Shown piece after piece: positions 1-8,238 of a stretch of DNA of 64,000 nt (positions are counted from its first letter, which is position 1; each line of letters opens with the position of its first letter). The position numbers and the translations under genes are program-made. Source of the DNA: UBA4744 sp963718995. Lineage in GTDB: Bacteria; Actinomycetota; Acidimicrobiia; Spongiisociales; UBA4744. The notes beneath the pieces were generated by a model. It did no database searches and was not told the origin of the DNA. It was given only the letters and a program-made list of their open reading frames with translations. The DNA lies in the NCBI GenBank assembly GCA_963718995.1, contig CAVRAP010000015.1:1-64000 (forward strand). The letters run 5' to 3'.

Positions 1-18
1 TTTCGTTTGGGTAAGAGT

Positions 19-107
19 GACCAGTTACCAGTTACCAGAAAGAACCGAGCAGGCATCCTCTCCATGGGGTTGGAATTGGAGACTGGGAACTGGAGACTGG
101 AAACTGA
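19..107. repeat. Heptad-repeat array R1 (inverted arms)
   Basis: Left arm (19-38) repeats CCAGTTA with a 7-nt period. Right arm (about 82-107) repeats ACTGGGA/ACTGGAG/ACTGGAA. The arms are roughly complementary (CCAGTTACCAG against CTGGGAACTGG), so the block could fold into an imperfect hairpin with a loop of about 43 nt. It lies just beyond the 3' end of the SixA-like gene. Close relatives occur at 9964-10043, 18651-18716 and 31173-31234, always between genes. No coding capacity is seen. Confidence 0.7.
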
Positions 108-119
108 ACTCGCCGGGCC

Positions 120-620
120 TTACGTGGGCTCGGCGAGTTCCTTCGGGGTCACCATCCAGCGGAGTCGACCCCCACCGAAATCTACGTCGGTCCATCGCTC
201 GGAGTCGACATCGATCCGGGCCATCGCTGCGGTCGGGAAATGGAAATCGCCGCCGCCCACCAGCAGCGAGAGGGTTTCGGACCAGGCCGGTTGGTGCCCG
301 ACCAGCATCACCGATGAGACCGCATCGGGCTGTTGTTGGAGGACCTCCAGGAGCATGTACGGAGAAGGAAGATACAGGTCATCGCGCTCTGCGACCTCGC
401 ATGCCCACTCGCCGGCGCGGACCGCCCGGTCGAGAGTGTCCCGGGCGCGCACGGCACTCGAGGCAATCGCCAGTTCAGGGACCTCCCCCTTTTCCGACAG
501 GAACCTGCCCATGGCGTCCGCCGCCGTGCGGCCCCGGGCGGCCAGGGGCCGTTCATGGTCGGAGCCGGAGGGAGCGTCCCAGTCCGATTTCCCGTGGCGG
601 AACAGGATGATTGTCTTCAC
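120..620 (-). CDS. SixA-like histidine phosphatase
   Basis: A 166-residue histidine phosphatase superfamily protein. The N-terminus has the phosphohistidine motif LFRHGKSDWD, with the nucleophilic His in RHG, and a second catalytic His lies in LVGHQPAWSE near residue 120. Length and motif fit the SixA branch, which dephosphorylates phosphohistidine on proteins; the substrate here is unknown. The start is GTG at 620. It is divergent from ppk1 across about 95 bp. In mycobacteria MutT1 fuses a Nudix domain to a domain of this family and is encoded next to ppk1; here the two domains are separate genes flanking ppk1, which suggests a polyphosphate or nucleotide-phosphate role (inference). Confidence 0.85.
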   Translation of the reverse strand: MKTIILFRHGKSDWDAPSGSDHERPLAARGRTAADAMGRFLSEKGEVPELAIASSAVRARDTLDRAVRAGEWACEVAERDDLYLPSPYMLLEVLQQQPDAVSSVMLVGHQPAWSETLSLLVGGGDFHFPTAAMARIDVDSERWTDVDFGGGRLRWMVTPKELAEPT

Positions 621-715
621 GCAGACCCTTCCGATACGTACGGCCCGTCATGCTACCGGTCGGTCAAACCGAGGAAACTGTATATTGAACGTATTGGCCT
701 GCCGATATATCTGGG

Positions 716-2938
716 ATGAGGCCCTCCCACCCTTTCATGATGGTTACTGAACACCACCCCGATATCGAGCCGTTGACGGACCTGGAGGACGCCTCCCTGT
801 TCATCAATCGTGAACTCAGCTGGTTGCAGTTCAACGGTCGCGTGTTGGAGGAGGCTCTCGATCATCGCCATCCCGTCCTGGAACGGGTGAAGTTCCTGGC
901 CATCTTCGCCAACAACCTGGACGAGTTCTTCATGATCCGGGTTTCCGGCCTGCGTCGTCAGCTCGAATCGGGCGTGCTGGCCGGGCCTCCCGATGGAATG
1001 ACCCCATCCGAGCAACTCGCCGCCCTCCGCAGCGAACTGGTCCCCCAGTTGGCCGCCCAGATGGACTGCTGGCAGAGCGACCTGAGCAAAGCCTTGCAGG
1101 AAGCCGACCTGTCCGTGCTGTCCTACAACGAGCTCAAAGGGAAACAGAAGAAGCTGTTGCGCCGTCATTACAAACGCGAGATCTTCCCGGCCCTCACTCC
1201 GCTGGCGTTCGATCCTGGCCGTCCCTTCCCTCATATCGGCAACCTCAGCATGAACCTGGCGGTTCTGATCAACGACCCGGTTCGGGGAGAACGCTTTGCG
1301 CGGCTGAAGGTACCGCCGGCCTTCCCAAGATTGCTCAAAGTCCCCAGCGAAGAAAGCGCCGATACCTACGAGAGCCTCGGCCTGGTCGAAACCTCCAACA
1401 CTTTCGTCTGGATCGAGGAGGTCATCGCGGCCAACCTCGACTTGTTGTTCCCCGGTGTCGAGGTGCAGGCTGCCTACCCGTTTCGCTTGACCCGGGACGC
1501 CGACGTCGAGATCGAGGAGGACGAAGCAGCCGACCTATCCGTTGCCGTGGAGCAGGGGGTAGGGATGCGGCGGTTCGGATCGGCCGACCGACTCGAGATC
1601 GACCACGACATGCCGGAGTGGGTGCGGAACGTTCTCGCCAAGAACCTCCGCCTGGCGCCCTACCAGGTCTTCACCGTGGAAGGCCCGCTCGGTCTCGCCG
1701 ACTTGATGGAACTCACGGACGTTGATCGACCGGATCTCAAGTTCGAGCCGTTCCTGCCTGCTACTCCGCCGGCTTTCCGGGGAGCCAAAGACCTGTTCGC
1801 GGTCCTGCGCCAGCAAGATGTGCTCACGTACCACCCGTACGACAGCTTCGCTCCGGTCGTTGAGCTGGTTCGCCAGGCGGCCCGGGATCCAAAAGTCCTG
1901 ACTATCAAGCAAACCCTGTACCGGGTGGGGCCGAATTCCCCGATCGTCGATGCACTCCTGGAAGCCCGCGAGAACGGCCGCCAGGTTTCCGTCCTGGTCG
2001 AACTGAAAGCCCGTTTCGACGAGGAGAACAACCTCGGGTGGGCTCGCCAGCTCGAAAAAGCCGGGGTCCACGTTGTCTACGGTCTCGTCGGCCTGAAGAC
2101 CCACGGCAAATTGCTCCTGATCGTTCGCCGGGAATCATCCGGCATACGCCGGTACGTGCACATGGCCACCGGCAACTACAACCCGGTTACCGCCCGTATC
2201 TACACCGACTTCGGGTTCTTCACCTGCGACGAGGAAATCGCCTCGGACGTTTCGGAGCTCTTCAACGTTCTCACCGGCTATGCGCACCAGACCGAGTACC
2301 GGAAGCTGCTTGTCGCCCCAACCACCATGCGGGAGGAGTTTGCCGCTCGCATCGAACGCGAGATCCAGCGACAACGCGACCATGGAGATGGATACCTGGC
2401 CTTCAAGATGAACGCCCTGGTGGACAAGAGGATGATTCAAGCCCTCTACCGCGCTTCGCAAGCGGGAGTGAAGATCGACCTGCAGGTACGGGGAATCTGC
2501 GCACTGCGACCGGGAATTCCGGGGTTGAGCGAAACCATCCGGGTCACGTCGGTCGTCGGGCGTTTCCTCGAACACGTCAGGATCTTCTACTTTCGCAACG
2601 GGGGCGATGAGGAGATGCTGCTGGGAAGTGCCGACCTGATGCCCCGCAACCTGAACCGTCGGGTTGAAGTGCTCTTCCCGGTGAGCGAACAACAGATGAA
2701 GCTGATTCGCGACTCGGTTCTGTTTGTGCACCTCATGGATAACGTTCAGGCCAGACAACTCCATGCCGACGGCACCTACACCCGCGTGCAACCGGGACCA
2801 GACGAGGAGTTAGTCGATTCTCAAGCCTGGATGCTGGAGAACTTCTCGGCTCGAACCGAGGACGGAATCAGCGTTGCCTTGCCCTACGATGCCGATCCGC
2901 CTGATGTGGCCATGCCGGCGGGTGGCTTCAAGGACTAA
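716..2938 (+). CDS. ppk1: Polyphosphate kinase 1
   Basis: A 740-residue Ppk1, full length for the family. It reversibly transfers the ATP gamma-phosphate to inorganic polyphosphate. The N domain opens with FINRELSWLQFN. The catalytic phospholipase-D-like region has GLKTHGKLLL, whose His matches the autophosphorylated residue, and YVHMATGNYNP. The ATG at 716 has no strong Shine-Dalgarno; an in-frame ATG at 737 is an alternative start. A TTGAAC at 685 and TATAT near 706-710 could be promoter parts, but spacing is poor. It sits between a SixA-like phosphatase and convergent Nudix/CYTH-CHAD genes, a coherent polyphosphate neighbourhood; its end overlaps the end of the Nudix gene by 4 bp. Confidence 0.97.
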   Translation: MRPSHPFMMVTEHHPDIEPLTDLEDASLFINRELSWLQFNGRVLEEALDHRHPVLERVKFLAIFANNLDEFFMIRVSGLRRQLESGVLAGPPDGMTPSEQLAALRSELVPQLAAQMDCWQSDLSKALQEADLSVLSYNELKGKQKKLLRRHYKREIFPALTPLAFDPGRPFPHIGNLSMNLAVLINDPVRGERFARLKVPPAFPRLLKVPSEESADTYESLGLVETSNTFVWIEEVIAANLDLLFPGVEVQAAYPFRLTRDADVEIEEDEAADLSVAVEQGVGMRRFGSADRLEIDHDMPEWVRNVLAKNLRLAPYQVFTVEGPLGLADLMELTDVDRPDLKFEPFLPATPPAFRGAKDLFAVLRQQDVLTYHPYDSFAPVVELVRQAARDPKVLTIKQTLYRVGPNSPIVDALLEARENGRQVSVLVELKARFDEENNLGWARQLEKAGVHVVYGLVGLKTHGKLLLIVRRESSGIRRYVHMATGNYNPVTARIYTDFGFFTCDEEIASDVSELFNVLTGYAHQTEYRKLLVAPTTMREEFAARIEREIQRQRDHGDGYLAFKMNALVDKRMIQALYRASQAGVKIDLQVRGICALRPGIPGLSETIRVTSVVGRFLEHVRIFYFRNGGDEEMLLGSADLMPRNLNRRVEVLFPVSEQQMKLIRDSVLFVHLMDNVQARQLHADGTYTRVQPGPDEELVDSQAWMLENFSARTEDGISVALPYDADPPDVAMPAGGFKD

Positions 2939-3354
2939 CCGGACCCGAAGCCGGCATCCCGCCAAGGTTTGAGCAGCTCACGGTCGTGCTGGTAGCTCAG
3001 CAATGCCTCAGCTTCTCCTACCCCGACCCACCGCAGGTCGTCGATCTCAGCGTTGTATACGAAATCGCGGATATCACCTTCGATCGGGATCATGTGCCAA
3101 TACCGCACAAACTTGGGCCGGCCGGCGGTATCGAGGTAACGAACGGGAGCCAACTCTCCGTCCAGTCGACAGATCAGACCGGTCTCTTCAGCGACCTCAC
3201 GCCGCGCGGCGTCTTCAAAAGATTCACCGTCATCCAGTTTTCCTTTGGGAAAGCTCCAGTCGTTGTAGCGAGAACGGTGGACCAGGAGAACCTGGCGGTC
3301 GCCTGCGTCATCGATCCGGCTGACCAGCCCACCGGCTGCCCGAACGAGGGTCAC
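2935..3354 (-). CDS. Nudix hydrolase (MutT1-like)
   Basis: A Nudix hydrolase of about 139 residues. The Nudix box is seen as GKLDDGESFEDAARREVAEE followed by TGL, with the REVAEETG metal-binding core. Substrates in this branch are nucleoside or dinucleoside polyphosphates; the exact one cannot be read from sequence. The start chosen is GTG at 3354: it overlaps the upstream CYTH-CHAD stop as GTGA and has GGAG six bases upstream. A GTG 39 bp further upstream (3393) is also open but has a purine run directly abutting it. Likely co-translated with the CYTH-CHAD gene. Its relation to ppk1 resembles mutT1-ppk1 of mycobacteria. Confidence 0.9.
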   Translation of the reverse strand: MTLVRAAGGLVSRIDDAGDRQVLLVHRSRYNDWSFPKGKLDDGESFEDAARREVAEETGLICRLDGELAPVRYLDTAGRPKFVRYWHMIPIEGDIRDFVYNAEIDDLRWVGVGEAEALLSYQHDRELLKPWRDAGFGSG

Positions 3355-4826
3355 ATCCAGCTCCGCAGCTTGTCCCGATTGAGTTTCTGCCACTCCCCCT
3401 GCCAGTTCGTGCGGGCCACATCGGCCCGGATCAGCTCGAGTCCGGCCAGCTGACCTGCAGTAAAGGCGACAGCGGGATGATGCTGGGCCGCCTGACTCAG
3501 CCAGGCGTGGGCGACGGCGGCATCCTGCAGATTACCGAGCGTGTCCTGCAGCGCGGCTGCCGCGCCTGCGAACCGGACCGCCTTCTTGCCCACCATGGGA
3601 GCAACCGCCTCAGCGGCGTATCGGACCCGTTTTGCCCGGATCCGGATACGGTGCAGATCCGGGTCGGCAGGCTCCTCTGGCAACTCCCTGATCGTCTGTT
3701 TGAGCCATTCAAACGGTGCTCTGACGAGGTCGAGCAAAGCTTCCCGTGGCCCCGTCTCGACGAAGGGCAACAGCCGGGGCGAACCGGCCGCATCGACCAA
3801 ACGATCGAGGAGGTCGAGATACCGATCCTGGCCGGTCACCACCAGCAGTGCTTTGCGCCGCCTCAGCCGTTCGGCATGGAGCATGGTCATCATCACCTGC
3901 ATTGGGTATCGGTCAACCTCGGGAAGCTTGCCGGACGTCGCTTCGAGGCGCAGCGTGAGCACGTCAACGTCCCGCACCGTTCCCAATGCTCCACCCATCC
4001 ACCGCAGCTCTTCTCTGAGCTCTCCCACCCAACGCTCGTCGAGAAGGGGACCAAAGGTACGGAGATCGGAGCGAAGACGCCGGGTCGCCACCCGTGCCTG
4101 GTGGAGCCCCTCCGGGTCTTCTCCCAGTTGCACGCCGGGCATGTGAACCATGAACCGCAGAACCGAGCGCGCAATCGCCGACATGACCACTTCGCCTACG
4201 CTTGGATCAACCCCTGGTTCTCTGACCACAACATCAGGATCTTCGAGGGCAGCCGCCCCGAGAGTCCGCCCAAGCTTGCTCATGCGGGTTATCGAGCCGG
4301 CCCCGGCTGCACGGAGACCTGTAACAATCCCTCCCAGGAGACCCTCATCGGTTCCTGCGGCCAGCTCGATCTCGATCTCCTGGAAGCGGCCGGCCGGACC
4401 CCGACCGCGATACGTCGACACATCGTCAACAACGATCTCGGCCACCGCTTTACCCAACCCGTTGACCAGCAACACCGGTTTCCGCACCGTGCGCAGCCTG
4501 GCGACCTGCTGGAGGGGCGAGCGACGAGTAAACACGCGTACCAGAGCTTCTGCTGCGCTCGGTACCCGATCCCACCGGCCTCCGAAAGTCACTTCCGGAC
4601 GCTGCTGCAGGTCCCGATCTTCCAAGGGGGGCAACTTGACCGTCCATCCTTCGTCGGTGCGGTGCCTGAGACTGCAGCCCCAGCGCGCCAGACGCAGATC
4701 TGCCGTGTCGTAGTAGACAGCATCGAGGTACCGCCATGATCCGTTGACCACATCGAGGCCACCGATGGAGAGATCGGGCAAACGGAAGTCCGGCGGCGCA
4801 TTGAGCTTCAATTCACGTTCCAGCAT
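3351..4826 (-). CDS. CYTH-CHAD domain protein (polyphosphate-associated)
   Basis: A 491-residue two-domain protein. The N-terminal CYTH/triphosphate tunnel domain begins with the ExExK signature (ERELK, residues 3-7) and runs to about residue 190. The C-terminal CHAD domain (about 205-491) has conserved basic helices such as HMPGVQLGEDPEGLHQARVA and HRIRIRAKRVRYAAEA. CYTH domains hydrolyse or bind triphosphates, and CHAD domains are known to bind polyphosphate. Position next to ppk1 and a Nudix gene supports a polyphosphate-binding or tripolyphosphatase role (family knowledge plus context). It is the first gene of a two-gene minus-strand unit with the Nudix gene. Confidence 0.92.
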   Translation of the reverse strand: MLERELKLNAPPDFRLPDLSIGGLDVVNGSWRYLDAVYYDTADLRLARWGCSLRHRTDEGWTVKLPPLEDRDLQQRPEVTFGGRWDRVPSAAEALVRVFTRRSPLQQVARLRTVRKPVLLVNGLGKAVAEIVVDDVSTYRGRGPAGRFQEIEIELAAGTDEGLLGGIVTGLRAAGAGSITRMSKLGRTLGAAALEDPDVVVREPGVDPSVGEVVMSAIARSVLRFMVHMPGVQLGEDPEGLHQARVATRRLRSDLRTFGPLLDERWVGELREELRWMGGALGTVRDVDVLTLRLEATSGKLPEVDRYPMQVMMTMLHAERLRRRKALLVVTGQDRYLDLLDRLVDAAGSPRLLPFVETGPREALLDLVRAPFEWLKQTIRELPEEPADPDLHRIRIRAKRVRYAAEAVAPMVGKKAVRFAGAAAALQDTLGNLQDAAVAHAWLSQAAQHHPAVAFTAGQLAGLELIRADVARTNWQGEWQKLNRDKLRSWM

Positions 4827-4943
4827 CGGACCTCCGCACCGCCCACCGTTTACCCGGCCCTATTGGTCTCTAACCACTATCGGTTGATTCGGTGAGCTGC
4901 ATCAATAGTTCTTCCTCCAAAGCTAGCGGGACCCCGACTACGG

Positions 4944-4990
4944 GTTTTGGCGTCCAAAACGGGTCCTCGTGCCGCTATTTGGACGCCCAA
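4944..4990. other. Nested alternative hairpins downstream of amidohydrolase
   Basis: Two mutually exclusive inverted repeats share the left arm. A short one pairs GTTTTGG (4944-4950) with CCAAAAC (4954-4960) round a 3-nt loop. A longer one pairs TTGGCGTCCAAA (4947-4958) with TTTGGACGCCCAA (4978-4990), with one bulged C. It lies between the end of the amidohydrolase gene and the start of the CYTH-CHAD gene, both minus strand, so it may end the first transcript or lie in the leader of the second. No clean T-tract follows. Confidence 0.5.
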
Positions 4991-4997
4991 GCCGGTT

Positions 4998-6200
4998 CTA
5001 GACCACCTGGTGGCCATCTTTCCAGACCTGGGCGATGCGGTCGGGGAGTTCGGCCACCTCGAATGGGTCGCCACGCACGATCACGAGATCGGCGCGCTTA
5101 CCCGGCTCGAGCGTTCCCAGTTCATCGTCGAGTCCCATCAGCTCGGCGGCCGTCCTGGTGGTGGCAACCAGGGCCTGGTTAGGGGTCATCCCGCCTTCGA
5201 CCATGAGCGCCAATTCCGCCAGGTTCTCGCCGTGGGGGGTTACCCCGGTGTCGGTGCCCATAGCGATCTTGACTCCGGCCGCCACAGCCCGGCCGAACGA
5301 ATCGCGATGAGCCTCGATCACGTCCCGGGCTTTCGTCAGCGATGCCTCAGGGATCTGGGCGCCCGCCGCCGCGGCGCGCAGGACCCCGGTCGGAGCGACC
5401 AGGGTTGGTACCAGGAACGTGCCTCGCTCGAGCATCATCTCGATCGCCTCATCATCCAGGTAGATCCCGTGCTCGATTGAACGAATTCCCGCTTGAATGG
5501 CATTCTTGATACCGACCGTCGCCTGGGCGTGCGCCATCACGCTGATACCGGCCGCGGTGGCCTCTTCGACCAGGACCTCCAGTTCGGCCAATCGGAAGTG
5601 GGCATGCGTAGGCTCATCGCGCGGCGAAAGCACCCCTCCAGACGTGGCCACTTTGATCACATCGGCACCGTCCCGAACCAGCTCCCGCACCTTGCGCCGC
5701 ATGTCGTCAATACCGTCGACGATCGACTCAGGCATTCCGGGATAGGGAGGAAATAGATCGACGGTGCCGCCGGAGGCCATCCATCCGTCACCATGTCCGC
5801 CGGTCTGGGACAGCATGATGAGCGAGACCTGCATCCGAGGACCTGCAATGAGGCCGTCGGCGACGGCCTGTTTTACGCCAAGGTCCGCGCCACCCGCGTC
5901 GCGCACCGTAGTGATCCCTGCCTGAAGTGTCGCCGCCAGGTTCTTGGATGCTTCGAAGAACCGATAGGAAAAGGGGGCTTGCACCATCCGCCACATGTCG
6001 ATATGGCTGAGCATGACGTGAACGTGGGTATCAAACAATCCCGGCAGGAGGTGGGATCCGGTGCAATCGATGGCCTGGTCGCCGTCGAGTCCCGTCCCGA
6101 CCTCGACGATCTTCCCGTTCTCGATAACCAAGTCGGCGAGCGCCGCAGGCGCGCCGGTCCCGTCGAAGATCATCCCTCCCTGGAAGAGGAGGCGGGTCAT
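4998..6200 (-). CDS. Imidazolonepropionase-like amidohydrolase
   Basis: A 400-residue metal-dependent amidohydrolase. Seen: the metal motif DTHVHVM near residue 57, GADVIKVATSGG (candidate carboxylated Lys region), VMAHAQA, SIEHGIYLDD and MGTDTG. This pattern fits the imidazolonepropionase/Xaa-Pro dipeptidase-like branch; the substrate (often acyl-amino acids or proline dipeptides in relatives) is not determinable. No signal peptide, so cytoplasmic. Its ATG overlaps the TetR regulator's stop (TGATG), so the two are transcribed together and the regulator probably controls this enzyme. Confidence 0.9.
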   Translation of the reverse strand: MTRLLFQGGMIFDGTGAPAALADLVIENGKIVEVGTGLDGDQAIDCTGSHLLPGLFDTHVHVMLSHIDMWRMVQAPFSYRFFEASKNLAATLQAGITTVRDAGGADLGVKQAVADGLIAGPRMQVSLIMLSQTGGHGDGWMASGGTVDLFPPYPGMPESIVDGIDDMRRKVRELVRDGADVIKVATSGGVLSPRDEPTHAHFRLAELEVLVEEATAAGISVMAHAQATVGIKNAIQAGIRSIEHGIYLDDEAIEMMLERGTFLVPTLVAPTGVLRAAAAGAQIPEASLTKARDVIEAHRDSFGRAVAAGVKIAMGTDTGVTPHGENLAELALMVEGGMTPNQALVATTRTAAELMGLDDELGTLEPGKRADLVIVRGDPFEVAELPDRIAQVWKDGHQVV

Positions 6201-6808
6201 CAGGTACTGAGGCCGTGCAGCATGAAATCGACCATGCTGCGGGTCACCTCGGGCAAACGCTCGGCTGGTTCTTTGAGAGCAATCAGCGAGCGGGCCGCCG
6301 ACATCATCAATTCCTGAAGAAACCGGCCGGCCAGGTCGGGAGGATACGGTCGCAGCGTCCCGGAACCGACCCCCACCATGTAGATACGCATGAACTCATT
6401 GGCGAATTCGTGGTGGGTGGCCCTGACGCGGAGTTGCGCAGACGGGGAAAGCCGCGAAGCGTCGGTATGCAGGACCCTCCCGAGCATGGCATCAGTCGAA
6501 ACGAATTCGACCATCCCGATGGCGAGGTGGGAGAGCTGTTCCGCAGGGCTCACATCTCTGGGCACATTCGCAATGATGTCGCTGATGATCCCCGGCAACG
6601 TTGCCTCGACCAGGGAGCACAGCAGATCTTCCTTATCGGTGAAGTACTCGTAGAAGGTCGTCCGGCCGATCCCGATGCGGTTGGCAACGTCCCCCAGGGA
6701 AGTCTCGGTATACCCCTCAGCCTGAAAGAGCTCTTGGGCGGCCTGCAAAATCTGCCCGCGAGTCAGTTCTTTGTGTTCTTCGATATTTGCGGCGCGGATG
6801 CGCGGCAC
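6200..6808 (-). CDS. TetR/AcrR family regulator
   Basis: A 202-residue TetR-type repressor. The N-terminal helix-turn-helix reads LGDVANRIGIGRTTFYEYF, followed by TDKEDLL, typical of the family. The C-terminal ligand domain is divergent. The stop overlaps the start of the amidohydrolase by 1 nt (TGATG). It is divergent from purA across about 150 bp, where its operator may lie; a weak CCATG-N7-CATGG repeat is present there, but I do not call it an operator. Confidence 0.9.
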   Translation of the reverse strand: MPRIRAANIEEHKELTRGQILQAAQELFQAEGYTETSLGDVANRIGIGRTTFYEYFTDKEDLLCSLVEATLPGIISDIIANVPRDVSPAEQLSHLAIGMVEFVSTDAMLGRVLHTDASRLSPSAQLRVRATHHEFANEFMRIYMVGVGSGTLRPYPPDLAGRFLQELMMSAARSLIALKEPAERLPEVTRSMVDFMLHGLST

Positions 6809-6960
6809 GATGATCCCTCCGGTTCAAGGTGATTGAGCATAGTGATTCCATGAGCCCTACATGGCTGGAAAGGCGGCACCCGGCGCAGCCACATGGGGAG
6901 CAAGACGCAGCCGTGGCCCCCACCACTACCATGACCCGGCGGCCACCAAGGAGCCAAGTC

Positions 6961-8238
6961 ATGCCCGCCACGATCGTGCTCGGCGCCCAATGGGGCGATG
7001 AGGGAAAAGGCAAGGTAACCGACGTTTTCGCCGAACGGGCCGACCTGGTCGTGCGCTATCAGGGCGGCAACAACGCCGGCCACACCATCGTCATCGGGAC
7101 GGAACGTTTCGCCCTCTCGTTGATTCCCAGCGGGGTCATGTACCCGAACTGCACCCCGGTCATTGCCTCAGGCTGCGTCGTAGACCCGAAGGTTCTGCTC
7201 GACGAAATAGCCATGCTGACCGGGCGCGGCGTCGACCCATCCCGGCTACGGATTTCCTCCAATGCCCACCTCATCATGCCCTACCACCGCAAGCTCGACG
7301 CGGTCATGGAACGGTATCTGGGGCGCCAGATGATCGGCACAACCAAGAAGGGCATCGGCCCGGCCTATACCGACAAATACTCCCGCCAGGGGATCCGAAT
7401 CCAGGACCTGTTCGACCCGAAGATCTTCCGCGACAAGCTTGCGGTAACGCTGGCCGACAAGAACAAACTGCTCACGCGGGTCTACAACCAGCTACCTATG
7501 GACGCTGAACCGATAGCCACCGAATACCTCAGCTACGCAGAAGTGCTTCTCCCGTTCGTTACGGACTCGTCGCTGCTGATCTGGGAGGCGATCGAGGCCA
7601 ACCAGGAGGTCCTGTTCGAGGGCGCCCAGGGGACGCTGCTCGACATCGACCACGGGACGTACCCGTTTGTCACCTCGTCAAGTCCGACCGCCGGTGGTGC
7701 GCTGACCGGATCGGGAGTCGGGCCAAAAGCGATTGATCGAGTGGTCGGGGTCGCGAAGGCGTACATCTCCCGGGTCGGCACCGGGCCGTTCCCGACAGAA
7801 CTATCCGACGAGATCGGCGAGACCATGGTCACCGTCGGAGGAGAGTTCGGCACGGTCACCGGGCGGCGGCGGCGCTGCGGGTGGCTGGATCTCGTTGCCC
7901 TGCGCTATGCAGCACGGGTCAACAGCCTCACCGACATCTTCCTCACCAAGCTCGACATCCTTTCCGAATTCGACACGTTGCACGTTGCCGTGGCGTACAA
8001 CTCCCTCGGCGAGACGTACACCGAGTTGCCCCGGCAGCAGCGCGTTCTCTACGACTGCACCCCCGTCTACGAAGAGCTCCCCGGCTGGAAGACCGACATA
8101 ACCGGGGTGCGGAAGTTCTCCGACCTTCCCGGCGAAGCCCAGCAGTACATTGAATTCATCGAGAAGCGCACCGGAGTTACCATCAGCTGGGTGTCGGTGG
8201 GGCCGGAACGCACACAAGTGTTGACCCGTTCGTCATGA
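6961..8238 (+). CDS. purA: Adenylosuccinate synthetase
   Basis: A 425-residue PurA, which condenses IMP and aspartate with GTP hydrolysis to adenylosuccinate, the first AMP-specific step. The start at ATG 6961 gives PATIVLGAQWGDEGKGKVTD with the GTP loop GDEGKGK at the N-terminus; AAGGAG lies seven bases upstream. Further signatures are GNNAGHT, GTTKKGIGPAYTDK and GRRRRCGWLDLV. The frame is open upstream to 6829 but has no PurA homology there. The stop overlaps purD by 4 bp (ATGA). First gene of the purA-purD-purE unit. Confidence 0.97.
   Translation: MPATIVLGAQWGDEGKGKVTDVFAERADLVVRYQGGNNAGHTIVIGTERFALSLIPSGVMYPNCTPVIASGCVVDPKVLLDEIAMLTGRGVDPSRLRISSNAHLIMPYHRKLDAVMERYLGRQMIGTTKKGIGPAYTDKYSRQGIRIQDLFDPKIFRDKLAVTLADKNKLLTRVYNQLPMDAEPIATEYLSYAEVLLPFVTDSSLLIWEAIEANQEVLFEGAQGTLLDIDHGTYPFVTSSSPTAGGALTGSGVGPKAIDRVVGVAKAYISRVGTGPFPTELSDEIGETMVTVGGEFGTVTGRRRRCGWLDLVALRYAARVNSLTDIFLTKLDILSEFDTLHVAVAYNSLGETYTELPRQQRVLYDCTPVYEELPGWKTDITGVRKFSDLPGEAQQYIEFIEKRTGVTISWVSVGPERTQVLTRSS

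Noticed and set aside
3477..4739. A 420-codon plus-strand frame opposite the CYTH-CHAD gene
   Set aside because: Shadow of a strong gene; no motifs, many Arg/His/Pro as expected of antisense GC-rich frames.
6830..6880. CCATG-N7-CATGG as a TetR operator near the regulator start
   Set aside because: Arms of 5 bp are too short to distinguish from chance without a second copy.
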